Positions 1-13,459 of a stretch of DNA of 64,000 bases are shown one piece after another. Numbering within the stretch: position 1 is the first letter of the stretch; each line of letters opens with the position of its first letter. A model generated the notes under the pieces. The model did no database searches. It had not been told where the DNA came from and saw only the letters and a program-made list of their open reading frames with translations. The stretch is from Hibiscus mutabilis. Lineage: Eukaryota > Streptophyta > Magnoliopsida > Malvales > Malvaceae. The position numbers and the translations under genes are program-made. The stretch covers positions 20,078,921-20,142,920 of the forward strand of contig CM033745.1 in the NCBI GenBank assembly GCA_019671005.1, read 5' to 3'.

Positions 1-1765
1 AGAATTGTTTGTTACTGTCCTCTGACGGTGACGCTTCTCTCGCCTGTCCCGCTGTAAACCACGGGGGAGGTTGGTCCTAAAATTGCTATCGAAAATTCTG
101 TTGGAACTGCTATAGTTGCTGAATAGTTGTCGTTGTCATTTGTTGTCCCCTTGAGACATCATTCTCTGCGGCTTTTTCGCGGATCATAGTTGTCGGTTCG
201 ATTGTCAAGGCATCCTCATCGGGTGTTCTTGGTTGTCTCCACCCATGCTCTAGGATTTTTGGGCTCACTAATGAGTCTGAACATTGCGCGTTCGATCCAC
301 GCTCACCGCACCAATTGTTGATTGTCAAAATGAACAAGGGTTGGAGACGGTGGTCCGATGGAGATCGAGATGGTTGTTCTCGCTCGTTTGATAGTTCTGG
401 TGTTGGAGTTGAGGATCTTGGTTCTCTCTTATTGCATGCGCAGTTTTATACTACTTAGAAAGATGTCATGATAGGATTGCCGTGGGTTTCCCTTGTTATC
501 CGCAGTGGGCACGTGTGTAAGCACGTGACCGCTAGATGAGGCACGACGTTGCAAGTAACCTTGTCCGTTCGCCATGGATTGCGAAGGGTCTCGCACATTT
601 CGCGGCTAACTTTGTGTATTGCGGTCCGCATGCGTTGTTGTGCTCGTCGCCTAATGTTTCTTATGTTACGTCGTTGCAGTCTTGCTTTGTTCTGGTTTCG
701 ACACGTGACAATACATGTTTATAGATACTAACAGAAACTAATTTGACGGTAATTCACTTCGATCACCAACAACTCTATTGATGTCTCGAACTTGATCTCC
801 TTCGAGGAAGCTCTTCCGATATGTCTTCACCGTTGAATTTGAGTTATGGGTCTAATTTCTTAGATTATGATCACATTTTTCATCTCACCACCTTTTTTTA
901 ATCCCTTTTCAACTCTCCTTTCACCAAAAGAATGACTTCATTTTATAGATGAAATTTAAATATCAATTTAAGGATTGCAGGTCTCATAAACTTGATGGAA
1001 CTCATTTTCCACATATACAAAGCTAGCCATATTAACCATAAACAAATATTTTGCATATTATTTATATTTTTAAATTTCTTTTAATTACTAATATTTTTAT
1101 TCAATAGATTTGTCTAGGTTTCGAGGTACTTGAGGTTAATTGGATATGAAGAAATATTTTTTATTATTACTATTATTTTAAAAAATCATAAAATTACAAT
1201 TTTAGAAAATATTTTTATCATTTTAAAATAAATTATGAATTCTAATATATTTTGAAAATATTTTTTATCTTTAGAAATTATTGTTAAGGAATATTAAAGA
1301 TACAAAAATAGAATTTTAGTTACAATTGAGAGGTCAAATGATATATTTCTCGTAAACTTTAGCATGTTATGTCGCCCCTTTAACGATTGGATAGAGTTCC
1401 CAATTTCTAACAAAATTCAAGAACTAATGTCGATTTTATAATATTTAAAAGTTAGGTGACCAAAAATGAATAGTTTAAGATAGTCAGTGATTACTTTTAA
1501 ACTTTACCCTTAAATTTTTTGGATTTGGGTCCAAATTAATTAGTTTGGTTTGCCCTAATCAATTCATTACCAGCTCACTGTTCCAAACGCACCGCAAAAG
1601 CCCGTAACCCTATTTTGATTTGGTCCGTCAACAAACAGTAATGAAAACCAGCTTCCCTATTTTGGGTTTTTGACAAAAATCCCAACGAAAACGTTGCAGT
1701 TGCCTCCCTTCTCACACCGTGCTCGTCAATTGCTGCTCTCCGGCGACCAGCAAGAGAAGGAAAAC
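1..1765. other. Upstream region of the PRMT6 gene; no gene supported
   Basis: The first 700 bases are more GC-rich than the following spacer and carry only short overlapping ORFs with no recognisable domain. The stretch could be the edge of a decayed transposon, but I cannot place it in a family. From about 850 to 1500 the sequence is plain AT-rich spacer. The last 200 bases before the PRMT6 start are a likely promoter and 5' leader. I see no clear TATA box. Confidence 0.5.
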
Positions 1766-4700
1766 ATGTACGGTAGCACGGGATACAGTAATGGTTACCA
1801 CCAGCAGCAGCAGCCGGGTGCAGGAGAGAAGCGAGGTGGAGGTCGTGGGAGGAGGGGAGGTCGTAGGTCACGTGACCTCCATGGATTTAGTGTTCCCGAA
1901 TACGACCACCACCAGAACAACAGCACCGACAAGGACGACCAGCAAGAACAGAAATCACCTCACCCTTGTACGGACTTCGACAAGGCCTACTTCCACTCTT
2001 ATGCCCACGTTGGCATCCATGAAGAAATGATCAAGGTCTCTCTTTTTCTTGTTATTTCTCTTTCTACATTTTCGTTCTTAACTGGGTTCATTTTGTTTTG
2101 GTATTACTTCTAAATGGACTGTGTGGATTTCTTTTACTTTTTGTTTTTTTAAAATGTCCTCACGCTCTTTGTTGTAAAAATGCTTTCTTTGCCGACTTCG
2201 TTTAAGCAAGGTTGAATCTTGTATCTGTAACCAAAAGTTTTGCATTATTCTTTTTGTGTTTGAACATTTTATCCAGGTTATGGTAAATTGTATATAATTT
2301 TGACAAAGTTGACAAACTAATAATTATAATAATAATAATAATAGAAATTCATGATAATCCACTGATCATAGTTTATCTCTGAAGCATACAGGATCGTGTT
2401 CGGACTGATACTTACAGGGCGGCAATCATGCAACACCAGAGTTTTATTGAAGGGAAGGTAGTACCATCATTGTAGTCCTAGTTATAAAACTGTGTTTGAT
2501 CACTTTTTTATAATACCTGGTTTTATCATACTTGGTTGCATTTTGTGTAAGATTCGTATTTCACCAGTCACAATGTTATACTGTACAGATTATACTCTCA
2601 TGCCTAGGTAAAATGCATTTGTGTTTAATTGAAACATACATACAAAGCAGATGACTCTCAAACAACCTAGTTGGTTTAAGAACTGTTTCCAAATGCTATT
2701 TAGCTGGTTTATTCCTCATCCTCATTATTGCTTTTGACCATGCTTACAGGTTGTAATGGATGTTGGATGTGGCACAAGCATTCTTTCAATATTTTGTGCT
2801 CAAGCTGGTGCAAAGCGGGTATATATTTGACCTTATTATTGCATGATTGACATATTTATAACAGCGTTGTATGGTCACTTATATTTGAGGATTTTGATTA
2901 AATCTCAGTTTTTTTTTTCATATAATGTGTTACTGGTTTCAACCGATTTCTGAAGATTGCATTATTTAATAAGTGCAGGGTATTGCCCAGAAGTTAAATT
3001 ATCTTTAACTTTATTTTTTCCCTTTATTTTCCTCTAGGTTTTCTCTAAATAGCTTTCTTTGTGAATTTTATAATTTTATCATAAAGAAGACAGTAGGCTT
3101 CTATTGATCTATGGACCAAGATAAACTGCAGATAGACCTTCAATTTTGTTCATTAGTATATTTTTTAGAATTCTCTTGCTACCTCAAATTTATATTCTTG
3201 TAATGTTTATGGATTCAAATAAATACAACTGTCTAATATCTGAAGTGATTATGTATTTTCAGGTTTATGCAGTGGATGCCAGTGATATTGCAGTGCAGGT
3301 ACTTTGTTGCATTAGTTCTTAAATGCTTATATGAAGCATTTTACCTCCTCTTTTGAGAATGCTAAAGTTTAGCTCGTTTTCCTTTTCTCATTGCCATTTT
3401 TATTTTCTTACGGTGTTGGTCACAACAATGAGGTTATGAATGAGATCTGATTAACACAGCTATTAGAATATGTATGCTAATTTTCAAACAATATTGTGGA
3501 ATGGTATATATTCTTTACTTCTCAAGACCTTTGTTTGGCTGCGTTCTTGTCTAGAAATGAAACCGGCTATTTGGTTTGTAATAAAATTTTTCTATTTGAT
3601 TGCAGGCCAGTGAAGTGGTGAAAGCAAATAACTTAGCTGAAAGGGTCATTGTATTGCATGGACGAGTTGAGGTAGGCTTTTCCTCTCAGACTTGTAGATG
3701 TCTATGTTCCTTAAATGGTTGCAAAAACAAGCACATATATGTATTACCACTTACATAATTCTTCTCAGGCTTATTAAATTCTATGACCTTAAATGTTTGG
3801 GGCAGGGAGTTGAATTATTGAACTTGAGTTTTCATTGGAGGGATAACTAGCGACCTGTAGGCCAACTTAGGGTTAGATTTTCTTTCTTTAACTTTTAAAG
3901 TCAGTGAGAATGACTTCTTTATCTTTGAAATGGCAAAGATCGGTTTCAACATTGTAGAATTAGAGATTATTCTTCTGCATTTACTTTCAAGGTCAACAGA
4001 ACTCTAGCTGCACAGAAAAATTAAGGTTGAATTTTATGTGTTGCTGTATGCAAAAAGGATGGGGGACCTTTGTGTGGTGCTTTTCTTTTTGAAGACCATT
4101 TTACGGCTTTGCATTGGTGCTAGTGATATTGTTTAATTCTCATTATAAATGAGGAAAATTTTCTATAAATGTGGATCTTGGATGAAGTGACGGGCATAGC
4201 ACCTTCTGGATGCTTGCATTGGTAGATGACTACAATTGTAGTAGCCTTTGTGGATATATTTGGTTAGATATTCACATGTTTCTCTTACTTGATATACACA
4301 CCATTCATAGTATGGTGATCATAAGATCATAATTGGTGAAAGTTTGAACCTATTGGTCATTGACCCACATAATGTTTGCTGGGTTGCCAGCTTTCATATT
4401 GGCTTGGTTTCAACACCCTGGTTTATCAATTCATGGATTAGTTCTCGAACAATGATGGCATATTTATGCTATTGGCATCTTTGTTTGGATGAGGCAGGAA
4501 AGCAGTGGCTGTTGTAGACTACATTAATGTAGAAGTACGAGGTAGGTCACTTAAGATGAAGAACCAATGGGCTTTTGTGCATTCATTTTTAGAAACTAGA
4601 TCTGCCAATAAACTTATACATGATGTGGGATTGGGGAGGGGTGGAGTGTGGACAGCCACGTGCTTCACACTATTCTGATAAATGTGTTTACTTCCCCTGG

Positions 4701-7200
4701 ACTGATTTGTTTCCTTTTGAATGTCTGAAGCTTATATTAGTTATTGTTTTTACAGGATGTTGAAATTGATGAAGAGGTTGATGTAATTATCTCAGAGTGG
4801 ATGGGCTACATGCTGCTTTATGAGGTGATTGTTAAAACCACGCATCATATCTAAATTAAGTTTTAGAGGTATCCAGGAACTCTTTTAGGTTTTGAGATGA
4901 GAACCAATATTTTATTCATGCAATTGACTGTTATGTGCTCTTCTTTTTACTTTTGTCTTCCTTGCATTTCAAGTATATATCTCGTGATCATCTGCATTAC
5001 ATTTTTCCAGAGCATGCTGGGAAGTGTTATTACTGCTAGAGATCGATGGCTAAAACGTGGAGGCCTTATTCTTCCTTGCAATGCTACGGTTTGTGTCGCT
5101 TTCATGCTAGTCTGGTGTAATTTTATTTTTCTACAAGCTGAGCCTGATACTGTATTCTGTGCTGTCTTGAATCTTGAGTCCTATGAAGTTTTATTGTGTT
5201 GCAGAATCTGTTCCTCATGATAATTTTTTTTATTTACTTTTTATTTCACTCTTTACTGCTTGCAGTTATACATGGCACCCATCACACATCCTGACAGATA
5301 CAAAGACAGCATTGAATTTTGGCGCAATGTCTATGGAATTGATAGTGAGTATGATGCTAAATTAGATCTGTATTTTTTATGCATATATGTGAAATTAAAT
5401 TCTACTAATCTGCTTAAAATTTGCAGCCTCATGCCTTTTGCGCATTGCTTGTTTTGTTGATTGTGTGTGAAACTGTGAATTATGACATTTTGTCTTGCAG
5501 TGTCTGCAATGTTGCAATTAGCAAAACAGTGTGCATTTGAAGAGCCATGTGTGGAGACCATAACAGGGGAGAATGTTATGACATGGCCACATGTGGTGAG
5601 TCTTCTAGTTCTCTATCTTTATTCTCCTCTGGCTTTCCCAATCGATTTCTGAAATTGGAAAGACCAAATTTTATTTTCTGTAAATAAAAATACATGACTT
5701 TTGGAAATTTCTCGGTAGTAGCTTACCGCATTTGGTTCCTGCCTATGATTTTTTTTATAAAAAATATTACCCTCTGTCTCTGGTGCATCCCAAAATAGCA
5801 GCAGTGCAATAATCATCCTGACCAAGTGTTAGGTTTATCATGGCAGTTATGCTTCTTTACCTAAGAAACCACAATCTAGGCATTAGTCACAAGTGCACCA
5901 ATGGTTTCTATGCGGCAACCTAATGGCTTCTACATATATTGACATTTTGATGTGACAATTTCTCATTAATGCCATATGGCTGTTGCTTGAGACATTGTTT
6001 TTACCAGCAGCATTTGTCCAGGTTATATGACCAGATTATGAGCTCTAAAACATGGTTTGTTACAATATATTTCTAAGAACTGTTCATCAAATGGCATTAA
6101 AATTTATCGTCATTAACAGGTTAAGCATGTGGACTGCTACACTATCCAACTCCATGAGTTGGAATCTGTATCAACAAGATATAAGTTCCAGTCAATGATG
6201 CGAGGTAAACCCTCCCATTGATATCTGTCTTTTTAGAGATGCATTATGTGGTCTTCTTTCTGTCTGTGTGCATACACATGCTGGTTCAAGGATTTCCATC
6301 ATGCACACATTGTGAACCATACAATTGAGATGTCATGCTGTAATGTAATCAGTTTATCTTCTCATGTCAAGATCCTCGTGTTTACTACCATTTACATCTT
6401 TTGAGTAGGCCTTTGTTTCATGCTATTTACAGAATTGGCCCTTGCAATTTTTCTGCGTCTACTCATTTTAAGCATAGTATTCATACTTCCTTGATTCCCA
6501 GCTCCTCTGCATGGATTTGCATTTTGGTTTGATGTTGAATTCAGTGGGCCAGCAAATTCTCCTACAAATAATCATAACCAATCCTTACTTATTGGCACAT
6601 CAAATAATAATCCTGTTGATGGTATCACAAGGAAGAAACGTGCCAATCCAAACGAAGCACTTGTACTCTCAACAGCACCAGAGGATCCTCCAACACATTG
6701 GCAACAGGTACCATACTAATTTTAGTTTGCTTATTCTGAGTTTGCAGACATTTACTCAACTGCACATAAGAGTGGTTTGATTCTGTTTGGAAGCACGCAA
6801 TTTTAGCTTGAGCATAGTAAAAGTCTGAATGGTCTACTTTACTTTTACCTATGGAGTTTGTTCGTTTTAATAGCTAGCAACTTGCATGGAGCTACTGGTT
6901 TTATTCTATAATGTAACGTTTTAATAATTAGTATGTAAATGTTGCAGACATTGATATACTTTTATGACCCAATAGAGGTGGAGCAAGATCAAATCATTGA
7001 AGGCTCCCTAACACTATCTCAAAGCAAAGAAAACCGTCGATTTATGAATATTCATCTTGAGTACTTGTGGGTAACAGCAGTATATTATTTCTAAACTAAA
7101 GGTTTAGCCTTCCATTTGTTGGTGGCTCATCAACTTTTTTTATCTTCACTCTTGCAGTTCAGGTGGCAGATCCTATGTAAAAGAGTCCGTAATGCGATGA
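1766..7200 (+). CDS. PRMT6: Protein arginine N-methyltransferase 6-like (type I PRMT), 13 exons, 426 aa
   Basis: Enzyme of the class I SAM-dependent family that transfers methyl groups from S-adenosylmethionine to arginine side chains of histones and other proteins, in nucleus or cytosol. Exons read by matching frame and GT-AG sites: 1766-2035, 2392-2457, 2750-2818, 3263-3298, 3606-3671, 4756-4824, 5011-5088, 5266-5344, 5501-5595, 6120-6204, 6502-6707, 6948-7066, 7158-7200. Together they give 1281 bases with no internal stop and end ESVMR-TGA. Visible motifs: YFHSY (75-79), motif I VGCGTSILS (117-125), the double-E loop SEWMGYMLLYE (E183, E192) and the THW loop (369-371). The N-terminus is Gly/Arg-rich and disordered (GGGRGRRGGRRS). 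The ATG at 1766 is chosen because the frame upstream has no earlier ATG. The third glycine of motif I is serine (S122). Length is close to the Arabidopsis homolog. Family call is very secure; the isoform number is less so. Confidence 0.95.
2318..2343. repeat. (AAT)n microsatellite in PRMT6 intron 1
   Basis: A short run of AAT/TAA triplets lies about 50 bases upstream of the exon 2 acceptor. It is a simple repeat likely to vary in length between individuals. Confidence 0.8.
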
Positions 7201-9590
7201 TGACAGGTTTGAGGTCCTACTACTTTCAACTGAAGCTTTGCAAACTGATCATAGCTCGACTTCGCAGACAAAAGTGATTTGACTAACTTTTCACCATTCA
7301 AAGCTGCACAAAGATGAAGCTATTTTTTTTAAAACTGAAGTATGTGAAATTGACATCATCTCTGCTGGTGGTGTAAGATTACTGTTTGAAACATGAATGA
7401 GGTACTATATGTTTTCGTTTGATTGTCGGTGGGGGTTAGTGTAACTATATTGTAGACTAGTTGAAGCCTTCTGGGATTGGCATTTGTTTCCCTAGAAAAT
7501 TTTATAATTTATCCTCATCATATTTACAAGTGTTGGAATCTTAACATTTTATAATTCCTCCTTGTTTTATTCCTAGACTATAATCCTTTTTGTATAAAGG
7601 AAACTACTGTTGTCTTGACGAGCTAACATAAAACCCAATCCACATATATGTGCTGAGAGCCCGGAGCCGACACAACTGCTTCTGTCTCTCGTCTGCATCT
7701 TTAACCACTTGCTTAGTTTCCATCTCTTCTTTTAGCTTGTAAACTTTAAAATGTTGACAAGTCAAAGAAAGCTTAGCTTCCATTTTCAATCCACATGAAT
7801 ATCATTTTCGGGATACACGTGAACATGTTGAATTTTTTGAATCGAACCGTTATTCTGACTCAATTTTTTTTTTAAATAAAGTTTTAAGTTATAAATTGAG
7901 ACTTGAAAAACTTAAAATTTTTAGTAATTAGTTGATCGATTTTCAAGTTTGAGTTGAATTTCTCAACTATGTCTGATGTATGTATATAAATAAAGAGAAG
8001 TGTTTAATCTCATCCATCCATTCTACTCATCCAATAGCCATAAGTTAGTGTAAAGCTATTTTTTGACAAATAAAATTTTTATTCAATATTTTTTATTGAA
8101 ACCAATTAGTACCATAATATTATAAATGTTTACAACTAAATTTGAATAGAAACTTGAACAACTCGACTTGACTCGATTTAAAAGGATTCGTCAATTCAAC
8201 TAACTTATTTTTTTTACTCAATTAGATCGAATATTCACCCAATAACATGGAGTATCACCTTTTGTCCAAAGTCCAGCCTTGAATATATTATCTAATATAA
8301 GATTGTGTTATATTAATAAGAACAAATGATGGAAAACAAATCCCATGTGTATTCTTAAACTACAAAACAAAAAGGGCGTTCTTCTCAACTTCTCCACGAA
8401 TCTGTTTCATAAACCTTCAAGGATCATCGAGAATAATAAACTGTTGGTTTCTTCCCTTTTTAAATATATATATATATATATAACAAACAATAATGGATAG
8501 GGTTTATCTCCACCGAAACCTGTCTTGTTCCTCCTAATCAAGCCACGGCCATATCTATCTCAAGATTTTTCATATCCATCACCATTAAACTATGTCAACA
8601 TCTCCACATGCTTTTCTTCTACTCCATTTTTTAAAAAGAACCCATATATATAAAGCATACATACATACATGATAATGTATATTTCAAACGTTTTCAAAAA
8701 CCTAACATTCCATTTCTTAAACGATGCACGTGCATGAGTTGCAACGACATTTAGGAAGAGAAATACATTAAAAATTTTATATATATTTCAGTGCCCACAA
8801 TTTAAAATAGAGTTGGGCATTAGGCAACTTTTAGGTGGTAATAATGGCTCAATTATTGAGGAAGCTTGGGGTACTAGTATTAGTGGTGCCTATCTTATGT
8901 ATTCCCATCTTCACCATTTTCTATTTACTTTTCCCCACTCTCCCTTCCTTTCCTATTTTTCTAACATATCAGTTTTGGTTGCTCCTTTGTCGTTTTTTCC
9001 CGAACATTATATTACAAATCCCCTCCTCCCCATGTCTTAATCTCTATATTGCATGCATTATTTCATTGTTTTATTTTTTAATTTATTGATAATTCATAAT
9101 TGGAGTGACTCTTAATGTAATTTCAGACAATCTTGTGTATAAAATCATATCCTAAGGGACAATGACCTAAAGGAAGTGAAAAAAAACATGTATATAATTC
9201 TATATATTGTAATTTGATTGCAATGGCATGTGATTGGATTCATTCATTCTTCTCTTTTGCTAAATATTTAATTATCTTCCATGTCTTTTGAGCGTGCTTG
9301 AAGGATACAATCTATTATCCATGTCTTTTGAGCTTAGTAATATTTTTTAAAAAAATTTATCGCAATTTCATATAATATTCTTAATTTCGTCTCTATTCAC
9401 ATGTTTGAGTTATTTTGTCATCCTAGGCACCCCTCCGTTGTTGTTTTTTAAGAAAGGAATTTAATTCAGAGAGAAAAATGGTTGAAGATATTCAATTTCA
9501 GTTGACATCCGAAAGGATGAATGCATAAGCCAATTAAATAAAGTTTCGAATTTTTTGGTTAATTTTTTTTAGTGCAGGTTAAAGTAACCG
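7201..9590. other. Spacer after PRMT6; no gene supported
   Basis: The first few hundred bases are the probable 3' UTR and terminator region of PRMT6. The rest is AT-rich. It holds a (TA)n run near 8466-8482 and a fragment at about 7995-8065 that resembles one arm of the MITE family found at 10.9-11.6 kb. Small hydrophobic ORFs around 8813-9089 resemble no family I know, so I do not call them genes. Confidence 0.6.
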
Positions 9591-9598
9591 GCTAACGT

Positions 9599-9779
9599 CA
9601 ACGGGATTGTTCCAAGTGATAAGTAATTTGGTATCACTTAAGCATGTATCGAGTTCGATACCTTATATATGTAAAAAATTTCTGTTGGAAGATTCACCCA
9701 TCAAAACTATGTGTACAATACGGGTCGATCCGGACTAATTAGGGTAAAACTTTAGAGACCCGAGAGAAAAAAAAATCAA
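9599..9779 (+). repeat. SINE, copy A, with 8-bp target-site duplication
   Basis: A tRNA-derived SINE of about 180 bp. It has an A-box-like segment (TCCAAGTGATAAG near 9611), a B box GAGTTCGATACC (9651-9662) and an A-rich tail (9763-9775). It is flanked by the direct repeat GCTAACGT at 9591-9598 and 9780-9787, as expected from LINE-driven insertion. The body aligns along its length with copy B at 13274-13459. Transcription would be by RNA polymerase III from the internal promoter. Confidence 0.75.
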
Positions 9780-9787
9780 GCTAACGT

Positions 9788-10927
9788 ACCCCTAAGGGTG
9801 GATTGCTTTAGATATATAAACCTGGTCAGTTGGATTTTGGTACTAAATTATCAATATAAAAAGCAAGGACTCAGCCAAAAAGAATGAGATCAGCCGCCAT
9901 TTTGGGGGTTAAAATATAAGATTACGAGCAATTAATCTTTGCTTTTAAACTAATCTTCCACTCAAATAATGGGGGAGGAAAGGTACGTATATTACTGTTG
10001 TTTTATTTATAACCTATTATAGATTTAATTATTTTCTGGCCATTAATTATTTATGATTTGACAACAAAAGAAACTCAAACTTTTCTGCACTATATGTAGC
10101 TAATGTGTACTGATTATGTTTGCAGTGAGAAGAAAAAGAAAAAGAAAAACCCTGGATTCTAAAGCTGCATGCATGGGGTTGCTTTTCTTTTTCTATACAA
10201 GTCTAGCACTAAGGTCTTTTCAATGAAGAAAAATCAAAAGTAAAAAAGTTTTTAATCTTCTAGAATCCAAAAACTACAAATTTATAGCACTGGGTTCACT
10301 GCTGATGGTGTGGAAGATCTCAAGCTTGACCAATATATCACTAGCTGAGACCTTTTGATTCGAACCACATACTTTTGTTAAGAGTACAATATTTCTTACC
10401 ATCGCATCCAATATTTATTGATCAGATTTTTTTTAGTTATCGAATCAACTTAAACAACCAGTCTTATTATTTTTTCCAAACATGATTAATTGCTGCAACA
10501 ATTAAATTAAGTCAACTGTAAGAGTCTGAAAGGAGAAAGAGGCATAAATTATTAGAGAACCAGGTTGTCCCATGCCGGTTGGTGTTGGGGGGACTTAAGA
10601 ATGCAGAGTTAGGCACTTGAATATATGGAGGAATTGAAATAATGGGTAATAGCTTAGGTATGAGAGTCCCATGTCGTGCAATGATTATGCATTTGCCACC
10701 CCCTTTGTGTTTTCTCTTTCATTTGTTATTTCATGGCCTGCCAACACCATCATGCGTGAACAGCTAAAGAGGCAAATGGTTCATCATCATATCACCATGG
10801 TCCATGGCCCATAGCCAAACCACTCAGATCATACATGATATCCTATGCAGTTTCATCATCTACCCATTCTCACATATATAGTGCTCCACTCCTTTTCCCA
10901 AACACATACAAATTTATATTTAAGTTA
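9788..10927. other. Spacer; no gene supported
   Basis: AT-rich sequence with a few GC-richer patches (10540-10820). No ORF with recognisable domains and no convincing RNA gene. Confidence 0.5.
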
Positions 10928-11333
10928 AGATCCACTTACAATAAAGGTTAAAAATTTTTACATATGTTTTAGATTATCAGATAAATGTAAATTTATACTT
11001 GAAATTATCTACTTTTTTCTCGTAAAAATCTCATTATTTTTAACTTTTAATCTCAATTATCAATTTTTACCCATTCAATAGTTTTAAATCAGTATAAAAC
11101 TAAAAAGTTTTCAATGCATAATTGGACCCTCTCACACAATGTAAAACTTTTAAGGTTTACATATTTTTAGACCGTTAGATGAAGGTAAATGGATGACTGA
11201 GATTAATAATAGTAAATAAAGAGATTCTTAAGAATAAAAATAAGGAAATAATTTCAGTCATCCATTTACCATCATCCAACGATTCAAAGGAGTGTAAAAT
11301 TAAATGAGTTTTACATTGTGTAAGTAGATTTAG
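10928..11333. mobile_element. Two abutting MITEs of one family (about 10928-11128 and 11122-11333)
   Basis: Each unit is about 200 bp and is an inverted repeat. In the second unit the left arm contains CACAATGTAAAACTTTTAAGG and GGTAAATGGATGACTGAGATT. The right arm carries the reverse complement of both (AATTTCAGTCATCCATTTACC and GTTTTACATTGTGTAAG). The first unit is more diverged and ends in ATTGGACCCT, where the second begins. No protein is encoded. The superfamily is not assignable because I see no clear target duplication. Confidence 0.6.
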
Positions 11334-11394
11334 CCCTATATATATATATATCAATGGAACCTAGACTTAATGATAACCGGCTATATAGAAAGAG

Positions 11395-11605
11395 TTGAGA
11401 TACACGATGTATAACTTAAAATGTTTTACACCTTTTTAGGAGCTTTGGATGAGGGGAAATGAATGGCTGAAATTTATACTTTACTTTTTTTCAAGTTATA
11501 ATCTTCATATTTTATACTGTTAATCTAGTCATCCATTTCACTCATCCAACACTCCTAAAAATATATAAAACTCAAAAGTTTTACGCAATGTAACATGATA
11601 CTATA
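11395..11605. mobile_element. MITE, third copy of the GTAAAAC family
   Basis: Left arm: GATGTATAACTTAAAATGTTTTACACC, then GGAGCTTTGGATGAGGGG. Right arm: the inverted equivalents CACTCATCCAACACTCC and AAAAGTTTTACGCAATGTAA. The sequence relates it to the pair just upstream. Confidence 0.55.
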
Positions 11606-12132
11606 ATATATATATCGATTCAAGTTGATGAAACTTTTACTCACATTTCAAATTTTAAACCAGCTTGACAAGTTTTAGTTTTCAAACTAACTCAACTGGT
11701 GGCGAGGTGTTGATTACAACTCCTAACATCATTCTTTTCTTAATTTGAATGATGAATGATTAAAGTATAATTAAGATCTCTATTGCCTACGCATATAAAA
11801 ATAAATTATTTACTAAAACATTCCCCTCTTGTATGTTTTGCTTTTTAATTCTATGATTGACAGCTATACAAACCCGTTAGGTAAATACATTAGGTTTTAA
11901 GTTCAATTAAAATTGGCTAAACTGTTAAAGAGGTCCTTGAACTAGTTTACTATTGCTAAACAAACCCTTGCACTTTTGTTGTCTCAAAACAAACTCTTAT
12001 TATTTCGATTTGTAATTTAATTAACCTATACTGCAAATGAAATATTAATCTACTAAGAGTTTTATTTAGGAATAAATTAAACATTGGGCCTAAATTTGAG
12101 GATTGGGTTAATTTAGATGTAATAAAAATATA
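11606..12132. other. AT-rich spacer
   Basis: No gene, repeat unit or regulatory site that I can support. Confidence 0.5.
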
Positions 12133-12748
12133 GGTCATGTTTAGTAAACAACTTTTTTAGTTAAAATTAAAAGTTTGAAGCATTTTTGAGGTTTGACTAG
12201 TTAAATCTGTTAACTTAGATGTTTGGTAAATAGATACTTGTAATAGCGGATTGGGGTAAAACCTCTCTTTTTGAAAAAGCTCGTTTTATGCGTTTTTTAG
12301 TTAGAGATTTGGATAAAAGACTTGTAAAGACTTTTTTGTCCTTGATAATTATAATTTTCTTAAATAACATAAATTTAAATAACTAATAAAATTAAAAAAA
12401 ATAATTTCATAAATAATAAATTAATATATGTATATAAATATAATAATTGATAAGATTATATTCAAAATATAATTTTATAAATAAGAAATTAATATATACA
12501 TATAAATTTAATAATTATTAAAATTATATTAAAAAGATAAATTATTCAAACAAGTATTGAATATAATCATGTCCCTATATATCATTTTGCTTGTTCAAAT
12601 AATCAAACAGCTATCAGCTAATTCTACCAAACACCTTTATACAATCAGCTAATACAATGCGTTAGTCAAATCAACTAATGCTATCCGCTATCTGCTAATG
12701 TAATCCGCTATCTGCTATTAACTATCCGCTAATTGTCAAATAGGATCA
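12133..12748. mobile_element. hAT-like non-autonomous DNA element
   Basis: The right half (about 12595-12735) repeats the phrase (A/T)CCGCTATCTGCTAATG and relatives such as CAGCTATCAGCTAATTC. Such subterminal repeats are typical of plant non-autonomous hAT elements. The outer ends GGTCATGTTTAGTAAAC and the reverse complement GATCCTATTTGACAATT are weakly inverted. I did not find an 8-bp target duplication, so the ends are approximate. Confidence 0.45.
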
Positions 12749-13261
12749 TAGAAAATAATCTAAATAAAGTGATTAATCAAATAGATTTTTTTAAAATAAT
12801 CTTAAGATGATTACAAGGTAATATACACTTATATTTTTTTGATAATATATACTTTATAAATAAATTGTTCAAACTTAATTATTTTAAAATAAACAACATT
12901 CTATTTTCTATTGAAATACTCATCGAGTCTGAAAAGTTTATTTAGTAAAATAAAAGGGATCATGCTGCTGTCATTTAGAAACCTCAATTCGAGGCCAAGA
13001 TTAATAAAATATATGTGCGAATGCAATGCAATTTGTGAAAAAGGCTATCTACAAAGCTAATTCTAAATAAGTTAACAGAAAATAAGTTAATTATAGAATT
13101 ATTATTTAATATATAACGATAATTTCTATAAATAATTTTAATATATTACTATGTGTTCTTAATTTAAATAAATAATTAAGGAAATATGGTGGTAATTTAA
13201 AGTTATTTATGTATAAAAAATCAACTGTTATATAAAATAATTATTCAATACACTATTAATG
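12749..13261. other. AT-rich spacer
   Basis: No gene or recognisable repeat. Confidence 0.5.
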
Positions 13262-13273
13262 AGACTTTTATTT

Positions 13274-13459
13274 TACTAATGGGTTAGGCCAAGTGGTGAA
13301 CAATTTGGTATCGTTTAAATAAGTCTCGAGTTTAAAGATTATGTGTGTAGAAAATCCCCGTTAAGAGACTCACCTACTAAAATTAAGTGTGTGAATGTAG
13401 ATCGGTCCGAATTAGTCAAGTGAAAGCTTTAAGGAACATGGAGGACAATAAAAAAAATA
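13274..13459 (+). repeat. SINE, copy B, with 12-bp target-site duplication
   Basis: Same family as the copy at 9599-9779. It has A box TTAGGCCAAGTGG (13284-13296), a shared CAATTTGGTATC stretch, a decayed B box CGAGTTTAAAGATT and an A-rich 3' end. The 12-base direct repeat AGACTTTTATTT flanks it at 13262-13273 and 13460-13471. A decayed B box suggests it is older or less active than copy A. Confidence 0.75.

Noticed and set aside
110..337. 75-codon minus-strand ORF with a non-repetitive sequence
   Set aside because: No family features; probably part of an unidentified repeat or chance.
8813..9089. Overlapping hydrophobic small ORFs
   Set aside because: T-rich DNA gives hydrophobic codons in any frame; no clear start context, homology or conservation evidence.
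10570..10770. Possible microRNA-like foldback pairing GGTGTTGG with CCAACACC
   Set aside because: Only about 9 paired bases in a row with a long loop, and no known mature microRNA sequence recognised.
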